Source of the DNA: Caryophanales bacterium
Lineage (GTDB): Bacteria; Bacillota; Bacilli; Bacillales; Bacillaceae_J
Reading direction: 5' to 3'
Assembly (NCBI GenBank): GCA_012840465.1
Contig: DULJ01000040.1
Location: forward strand, 1-64,000
DNA length: 64,000 nucleotides
The translations under genes and the position numbers were made by a program. The notes under the pieces were generated by a model. The model saw only the letters and a program-made list of their open reading frames with translations, was not told the DNA's origin and did not search any database. Shown here piece by piece: positions 59,470-64,000 of this stretch. Every line of letters starts with the position of its first letter. Position 1 is the first letter of the stretch.

Positions 59470-59505
59470 ACCTCATAAAAATTATACAAACATACGTTTC
59501 CAAAT
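59470..59505 (-). promoter_or_regulatory. ImmA promoter/operator with AAACATACGTTT box
   Basis: AAACATACGTTT (a palindromic AAAC-N4-GTTT) lies just upstream of TATAAT on the minus strand, about 30 bases before the start codon; compare 52880-52920. Confidence 0.5.
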
Positions 59506-59595
59506 TCAATATAAATATGGGGATTTTTACAAAAACTTTAAACCTATATGCCTAGGTCAAAATAAATCTAAGCTGGATATGTGAGAAAATGAAAT

Positions 59596-59632
59596 AACCG
59601 TATACCTGATTAATAATCTCTGGTATACGGTT
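59596..59632 (-). terminator. hairpin after the lipoprotein operon
   Basis: AACCGTATACC (59596-59606) pairs perfectly with GGTATACGGTT (59622-59632). The T-run on the minus side is weak (ATTTCATTTT). Confidence 0.55.
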
Positions 59633-59703
59633 GTTTGTCATGCGTACTATTAAAGTACGTTTCATTTTTTTATGTTCCGGTTACGTCAAAAGAATAAGAT
59701 ATG

Positions 59704-61491
59704 TTATTTATAAAGGTACCCATCACTAATCAGTATTTTCTGGAAACCAGCTTCTCCCTTTGTTTGTTTCGCTTGAATTGCTATCTTGTTTATCTCTTTT
59801 ACGTTTAAGTCAATTGGCGTTGTTCCTGCTGTTAAATCAAACTCTTTTACAATCTGATCATCGGTAAGGATGGATACATGGGTGTTACCATATCCAGTTT
59901 TAGATGATTGTTTTTCAATGCCTATATTGAATGTGATTTTGCTGTATCTTTTATTTAATGTTAGGTTAATGGATGGTGCATCGTTATAAGAAAAGAAACC
60001 CGCATTGCCAGACATAAGAGCTGAATTTATAATAATATCTCCATTTGAATTCTGATAATATTCTTGTTTATTCTTATTATAGCTTTCAGTGTATTCACCT
60101 TCAGAAAAGACAATACTTTTTATTAACTCTTCTTTTGCTGGGGTGGCTTCTTCTCCTGTCTTCGGATTGAAATTTATTAGTGTATTAAATAGATAAAGTT
60201 TTACAAGTTCAACATCATTTGATAAAGGCTTGTTAAAAGAAAAGTTATAAGAAAAATCCTTTGGGATTCCAGCAAAGAGTTCCTCTTTTACTTTCTTGTA
60301 CGTTGATTCACTATGTAGAGGAATATGCATATATATTCTATCATCAAGAATAATATCTTTATTGGTAGTTACTTTTCCTGATATTGTAAATGATTGAGAG
60401 CTTGTTTCTATTTTGTTAATTTCAATTGTCTTTTCATCATCACTTGCTAACAATTTGGTTTGTAGCGTCAGGGGATTTAATTTGATAATTCCAGGGACGA
60501 TAACTTCTTTTGGATTATTACTGTCCATAGCAATACTTGCCATTTCTTCCTTATTCTCAAAGCCCCATTTATAATCAAGGCGTACAATCTTTCTACTAGA
60601 ATCTTGTTTTAATGGAATATAAACAATGGTATACTCAGGTAAGAAACGATAGTCCATGCGACTCCAATTGTCAATTTCAAAATTATTACCATTATCAAAT
60701 ATTGTTCTTATGTTAAGCGAGATTTCATCGGCGATATACTTCAGATCACCATCATATCTAAATACAGCTGTTAGTTCATTTTTTCTTATTCCTTCTCCCA
60801 GATATGTAATCTTCCCTAATTTGTTTTCATAAAGCACTATATTGCGCTCATTAATTTTAAACGGAAAATCAATATATTTATCTTTTTCTTGTTTTATTTT
60901 TAAGCTTGAAGCATTAAGATCCTCGAGAATTGATTCAGGAAACATTCGTTTTATCTCAATTAACTCGTTTAAATCAGTTTCAGCAGAATCAAATGCGGCT
61001 AATACCATGTTATTTTCAAAGCTTTTCATAAGAGATGTAACCTTTTCTACCTTTACAAAATCCAGGAGTTGTTGCTGCGCTTTATTTAAATCTTTATACA
61101 TAGTTGTGTTTGGATAGTTTTCAAGTTCAGATAGTAGATTACTTAATGTACTATAAACATTACTCAATTCATTAAAATTCTTCTTTGCTAATGTTTCTTC
61201 GTTAAGGAAACTTAGTACTTCTTGGGCTTCACTGTTTATACGATTAATTTGATTCTGTAACTGTTCAGTTTTATCTCTTAGCGTCTGAGCAATATATAAA
61301 CGACCTTCTCCATAATCTAATTTATTCGGATTAAGTTTTAATGCTTTATCGTAATAACTGAGAGCCTTATTTACTTCAAGGTCATCTATAGCCTTCTCTG
61401 CATTTGACATAAGTTCCTCATACTTGCTATTTTGACTGCATCCTGACAATATTAATACTGATAAAACGAGTATAATTGTTAGTGATTTCAT
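59704..61491 (-). CDS. large lipoprotein with TPR-like start and carbohydrate-binding-like end
   Basis: A 595-residue surface lipoprotein: signal peptide ending LILSGC (Cys18), a tetratricopeptide-like unit (ALSYYDKALKLNPNKLDYG), a long coiled region, beta-rich middle domains, and a C-terminal ~105 residues (INSALMSGNAGFFSYND ... RYSKITFNIGI ... VSILTDDQIVKEFDL ... IAIQAKQ) with the look of an NPCBM/CBM51 sugar-binding fold. Its start overlaps the stop of the upstream lipoprotein gene by four bases (ATGA), so they are coupled. Confidence 0.8.
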   Translation of the reverse strand: MKSLTIILVLSVLILSGCSQNSKYEELMSNAEKAIDDLEVNKALSYYDKALKLNPNKLDYGEGRLYIAQTLRDKTEQLQNQINRINSEAQEVLSFLNEETLAKKNFNELSNVYSTLSNLLSELENYPNTTMYKDLNKAQQQLLDFVKVEKVTSLMKSFENNMVLAAFDSAETDLNELIEIKRMFPESILEDLNASSLKIKQEKDKYIDFPFKINERNIVLYENKLGKITYLGEGIRKNELTAVFRYDGDLKYIADEISLNIRTIFDNGNNFEIDNWSRMDYRFLPEYTIVYIPLKQDSSRKIVRLDYKWGFENKEEMASIAMDSNNPKEVIVPGIIKLNPLTLQTKLLASDDEKTIEINKIETSSQSFTISGKVTTNKDIILDDRIYMHIPLHSESTYKKVKEELFAGIPKDFSYNFSFNKPLSNDVELVKLYLFNTLINFNPKTGEEATPAKEELIKSIVFSEGEYTESYNKNKQEYYQNSNGDIIINSALMSGNAGFFSYNDAPSINLTLNKRYSKITFNIGIEKQSSKTGYGNTHVSILTDDQIVKEFDLTAGTTPIDLNVKEINKIAIQAKQTKGEAGFQKILISDGYLYK

Positions 61492-62156
61492 TCTTCTTTT
61501 GCTCCTTCCAAGACGTGGGGAGTAGATGATTTGTTACTTTTAAGTTTTTTATAAAAAAGCCAGCCCCCAGAAATGACTGCTAATAAAAAAAATAATAGCC
61601 CAAATGAAAAATTTGATGCTGGTTCAAAAACGATAGTGGCAGAATTGCTTTGTATGATGGCTTCTCTTTTACTTTTCCCCTCAGATACGTCACCAGATAT
61701 TGCAATAATATTGCTTGGTAGTTGAATGGTCGTTATTACTTGATCTAATTTGTTAAAAGAAATAACAGGATACGTTTTAATTTTGTCAAGATTGAATTCC
61801 TTTCCATCTAGTGTGCGTAAATTATCAATTTTATTAGGTGCAAAGCGCTCTAAATCTTTTACAGTAACATATAATGCACTTTCATCTAAGGCTGATATAC
61901 TTTTAAAGGATAATTCTGCTTCAATATACTCCCCTTTTTTCTTTACACTTTTTAGTTTCATCACTTCTTTTCCAGCGTTATTTTGTTTAGAAATTTGTGA
62001 GTTGATCTCGTTTTCTAACTCTGTGGGTGTGATAAAACCACCTGAAGCAACTTTTAATACAGCTGTTCCAGAACCGTTTTCCTTTAAATTAATGTTTAGC
62101 TCAGCACATCCTGCTAATAGAAACAGCAGTATAAAGAGCATGAAAAATTGTTTCAT
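61488..62156 (-). CDS. lipoprotein with C-terminal membrane helix
   Basis: A 222-residue lipoprotein: lipobox LLAGC, an extracellular beta domain resembling LppM/DUF3153 proteins (ELNINLKENGSGTAVLKV), then a membrane helix near the C-terminus (FGLLFFLLAVISGGWLFY) and a basic tail. I chose ATG 62156, the third codon of the longest frame, since GGAGG is seven bases upstream of it. Translationally coupled to the next lipoprotein gene. Confidence 0.8.
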   Translation of the reverse strand: MKQFFMLFILLFLLAGCAELNINLKENGSGTAVLKVASGGFITPTELENEINSQISKQNNAGKEVMKLKSVKKKGEYIEAELSFKSISALDESALYVTVKDLERFAPNKIDNLRTLDGKEFNLDKIKTYPVISFNKLDQVITTIQLPSNIIAISGDVSEGKSKREAIIQSNSATIVFEPASNFSFGLLFFLLAVISGGWLFYKKLKSNKSSTPHVLEGAKEE

Positions 62157-62570
62157 TATCATTCCTCCAAAAGAATTCTAAAATTTCCATAAATATAGCA
62201 TGAATCTAGTAAAAATGACATATATTCGACAATAAAAGACATTTTTTGCAGCCTGAAAAGAATTCTAGGTATGAATTTTAGATTGGAAAATTGTAAAGGG
62301 ATTGTTTGCAGGAAGTTTATGTCAAAGGTAGAAATAGCTCTAGAGATAGACTTGCAATATTGGCTTGTAATTAGTTATCTTTAAAAGATCTACAATTGAA
62401 TCAGCAACAGATAATTTGTATGAGGGTGTAAAAAATAAATAAAAATAATAGATGCAGTTATTGCTAATAGCAACTCCAAACAATTTGAAAACAAAAAAGA
62501 CACCTGAACTTCCAGAAGATAGGTGTCTTTTATTATTGGGTTATCTATTTCGGCTGTTTCATTTTGTTAG
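62157..62570. other. gap upstream of the lipoprotein pair
   Basis: No gene is supported. It contains the minus-strand terminator at 62495-62531 and presumably the lipoprotein pair promoter near 62200. Confidence 0.5.
62495..62531. terminator. terminator of the third lipoprotein gene
   Basis: AAAAGACACCT (62495-62505) pairs with AGGTGTCTTTT (62521-62531), with A/T runs on both sides. Confidence 0.75.
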
Positions 62571-63215
62571 TTACTTAGTTCTCAAAAGCCCCACTGGGGA
62601 GTTTTCATCTTCAAACTCAAAATATACCGAATAATGACCTGATTGGTAAAATAGAAAATAAGAACCGTCTATATCACTTAGTCCTTTGCTTTCTGGTTCC
62701 CCAAGTATTTCTATTATTTCAGAAGGAGTATGGGTAAGTTTCTCACTGCCGTAATCAATGGCTGTCATTTTTGCATTTGAATTTTCGCTATCAACGAAAT
62801 AAATACAATCTCCATAAAGACGACCGTATCCACCGTCCCAGTAATCTTCCCATTCAGGTTCTCCAAATTTTGAAAGTATTTGAGAGGCTGTTATATTTGG
62901 ATCAAGGGGGAGTTCACAGTATTTAATCCTTCCTTTTGCAAGATTCGGTAAGAATGTTTCATCGATTAGTGAATATTCTTCATTACTCTTTTGTTCTTTT
63001 CCAATGTCATTACTATCTAATTGAGGCTCAGTTACCTCGGGTTCATCTAAATTAGATCCTATTTGCAAAATATTGCTGTTTGTAGCTGTTTCAGTATTAG
63101 TATTTTGCTCATTTGAACTTGCATCTTTGCTAGCATTGTTGGGATCTTGGCAAGCAGTTAATAATAGTAGTGCTAAAGTTAATGTGAATGTAATAAATTT
63201 GTAGTTTGTGTACAT
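62571..63215 (-). CDS. lipoprotein, DUF4309-like
   Basis: A 214-residue lipoprotein with lipobox LLTAC, a serine/asparagine-rich linker (residues ~23-80), and a C-terminal domain with two FGEPE/LGEPES-type repeats (SKFGEPEWEDYWDGGYGRLYGD and EILGEPESKGLSDIDG) as in DUF4309/BamE-like folds of Bacillus surface proteins. Its own terminator follows, so it is a separate unit. Confidence 0.75.
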   Translation of the reverse strand: MYTNYKFITFTLTLALLLLTACQDPNNASKDASSNEQNTNTETATNSNILQIGSNLDEPEVTEPQLDSNDIGKEQKSNEEYSLIDETFLPNLAKGRIKYCELPLDPNITASQILSKFGEPEWEDYWDGGYGRLYGDCIYFVDSENSNAKMTAIDYGSEKLTHTPSEIIEILGEPESKGLSDIDGSYFLFYQSGHYSVYFEFEDENSPVGLLRTK

Positions 63216-63247
63216 GTTTTCTCCTTTTTTGATATTTAAATTAAACC

Positions 63248-63283
63248 AAAAACACCTAGCTTATGATAACGCCTAGGTGTCTT
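63248..63283 (-). terminator. terminator of the XRE regulator
   Basis: ACACCTAG (63252-63259) pairs with CTAGGTGT (63273-63280). The minus-strand side continues TTTTTGG. Confidence 0.65.
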
Positions 63284-63733
63284 TTACTTCTGGTTGTCTT
63301 TTTTCTCTTGTTCGTTCAGCCACCGCAAGAAGTCTAGTGCTTTATGGCGGTTTTCTTCTGGTGAGCCTTTTAGTTCCCTAAACCACATGCCCATATCCGG
63401 GTGATCGAGGAGTTTTTCTAATTCTTCATCTGTTGTTTCAGAATCTTTATTTTCCTTTGGTTGTTCCTCTAAGTTTATCCGTTTTTTAAATTCTTTGGGA
63501 GCTCTTTCAAGGTAGGCGGCTACGATAAGATCCTCAGGATCACCACCAGTTACTTCAGCAATAGCCCGATTAAGGTCATCCGTTGCAGGAGGCTTCGTTC
63601 CGTTTTTTAGTTTGCTTATATAGGATTTATGTATATTTATACCTTTATTTGATACTCGAAGCACAATTTCAGCATAGCTTAGCCCACTATTTTCAATATA
63701 CTCGGTTAACAGTTCCGAATAAGACTTCTTCAT
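63284..63733 (-). CDS. XRE-family transcription regulator
   Basis: A 149-residue repressor-like protein. The N-terminal helix-turn-helix (KSYSELLTEYIENSGLSYAEIVLRV ... IHKSYISKLKNGTKPPATDDLNRAIAEVTG) is of phage-repressor type. The C-terminal part is acidic and helical. I chose ATG 63733, with GAAAGAGG eight bases upstream, over a GTG six codons earlier. It is divergent from a second, related regulator, with operator-like repeats between them: a lysogeny-switch layout, and a natural target for the ImmA protease. Confidence 0.88.
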   Translation of the reverse strand: MKKSYSELLTEYIENSGLSYAEIVLRVSNKGINIHKSYISKLKNGTKPPATDDLNRAIAEVTGGDPEDLIVAAYLERAPKEFKKRINLEEQPKENKDSETTDEELEKLLDHPDMGMWFRELKGSPEENRHKALDFLRWLNEQEKKDNQK

Positions 63734-63781
63734 ATTTGAAACCTCTTTCACTAGAGATATTTTAATTCTAATTCACTGTTG

Positions 63782-63895
63782 CCTAAAAATTCAACACAAA
63801 TGAATTTTATTTAACAAAATGTGTTGACTTAAAAGGAAACGGTATGATACTATTTAGTCAACAACTAAGGTGACTAAAAATTCAACAGTGACTAA
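63782..63895. promoter_or_regulatory. divergent operator region with repeated CTAAAAATTCAACA
   Basis: CTAAAAATTCAACA occurs at 63783 and 63874 as a direct repeat. TCAACACA and TGTGTTGA form an inverted repeat between them, and further GTGACTAAAA copies precede the plus-strand gene. TTGACT/TATGAT-like boxes for that gene lie at about 63825-63850. Confidence 0.6.
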
Positions 63896-63916
63896 AATTG
63901 AAACGGAGGTGATTTA

Positions 63917-64000
63917 ATGGATAGTTATTCTGAATTAATTAAAAATGGAATTTCAAAAAGTGGTCATTCTTTATCACAAATTACAAAGTTGCTTAAACAA
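63917..64000 (+). CDS. second XRE-type regulator, N-terminal fragment (cut by window end)
   Basis: ATG 63917 follows GGAGGTGA. The 28 visible residues (YSELIKNGISKSGHSLSQIT) match the first helices of the divergent regulator (YSELLTEYIENSGLSYAEIV), so the two are paralogues facing each other. Confidence 0.65.
   Translation, partial: MDSYSELIKNGISKSGHSLSQITKLLKQ

Larger units (their letters stand above)
47418..64000. mobile_element. skin-type intervening element within sigK (left 16.6 kb)
   Basis: The element begins at the sigK break and runs off the window. Supporting contents are a large serine recombinase on the minus strand about 4 kb inside, divergent XRE regulators, an ImmA/IrrE protease, and AT-rich accessory genes unlike the flanking core. 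The gene content differs from the phage-like B. subtilis skin, so only the location and the recombination logic are shared. Confidence 0.85.

Overview
The window is chromosomal DNA from an endospore-forming member of the Bacillaceae. The gene order from relA to the split sigK gene matches the B. subtilis relA-dtd-hisS-aspS-6S RNA-tcdA-rarA-cymR-yrvO-mnmA-yrrB-recD2-yrrD-yrzR-yrzQ-yrrI-alaS-yrzL-ruvX-yrzB-mltG-yrrM-yrrN-yrrO-(udk)-greA-pbpI-yrrS-mtnN block almost gene for gene. A T-box leader precedes hisS and another precedes alaS, a 6S RNA follows aspS, and TTG/GTG starts with strong AGGAGG ribosome sites are common. A Neobacillus/Mesobacillus/Bacillus-type genus is likely, but the species cannot be fixed from the sequence.

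Region 1 (1-11,660) is an unstable accessory region next to relA. It holds three copies of an RHS/YD-repeat (WapA-like) wall-protein gene in different states of decay. One is an apparently intact 3' end with a toxin-like tip and a candidate immunity gene. One is a cassette joined out of frame to a foreign 5' piece. One is heavily frameshifted, with its core deleted. The copies share near-identical blocks, so tip exchange or deletion by recombination is visible. They are interrupted by an insertion sequence with a broken transposase, by two decayed group II introns with HNH-type maturase tails, and by a possible IS110 remnant.

Region 2 (11,760-43,400) is conserved core: stringent response (relA), tRNA charging and quality control (dtd, hisS, aspS, alaS), tRNA modification (tcdA, yrvO-mnmA for 2-thiouridine, yrrM-yrrN-yrrO for 5-methoxyuridine), DNA maintenance (rarA, recD2, ruvX), cysteine control (cymR), and cell wall or sporulation genes (mltG, pbpI, yrrS). 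Three copies of one intergenic repeat sit in the 5' leaders of cymR, alaS and greA; the alaS copy lies inside the T-box leader. The udk gene at its usual place before greA survives only as a fragment that has lost its P-loop.

Region 3 (43,500-46,800) holds a coding frame without a normal start, a thermonuclease-like lipoprotein, a DUF1540 protein, and a zinc-binding lipoprotein behind two tandem Zur boxes.

Region 4 (46,998-64,000) begins with the N-terminal half of sigK. The SigK reading leaves the family sequence right after an AATGA pentamer, the crossover sequence known for the B. subtilis skin element. From there to the window end the DNA reads as a skin-type intervening element: a large serine recombinase, divergent XRE regulators with operator-like repeats, an ImmA/IrrE protease, three lipoproteins, and candidate defence genes (a nucleoid-associated-like protein with a three-helix membrane protein, an SF1 helicase, and a PD-(D/E)XK-like protein). 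The C-terminal half of sigK should lie beyond the window.
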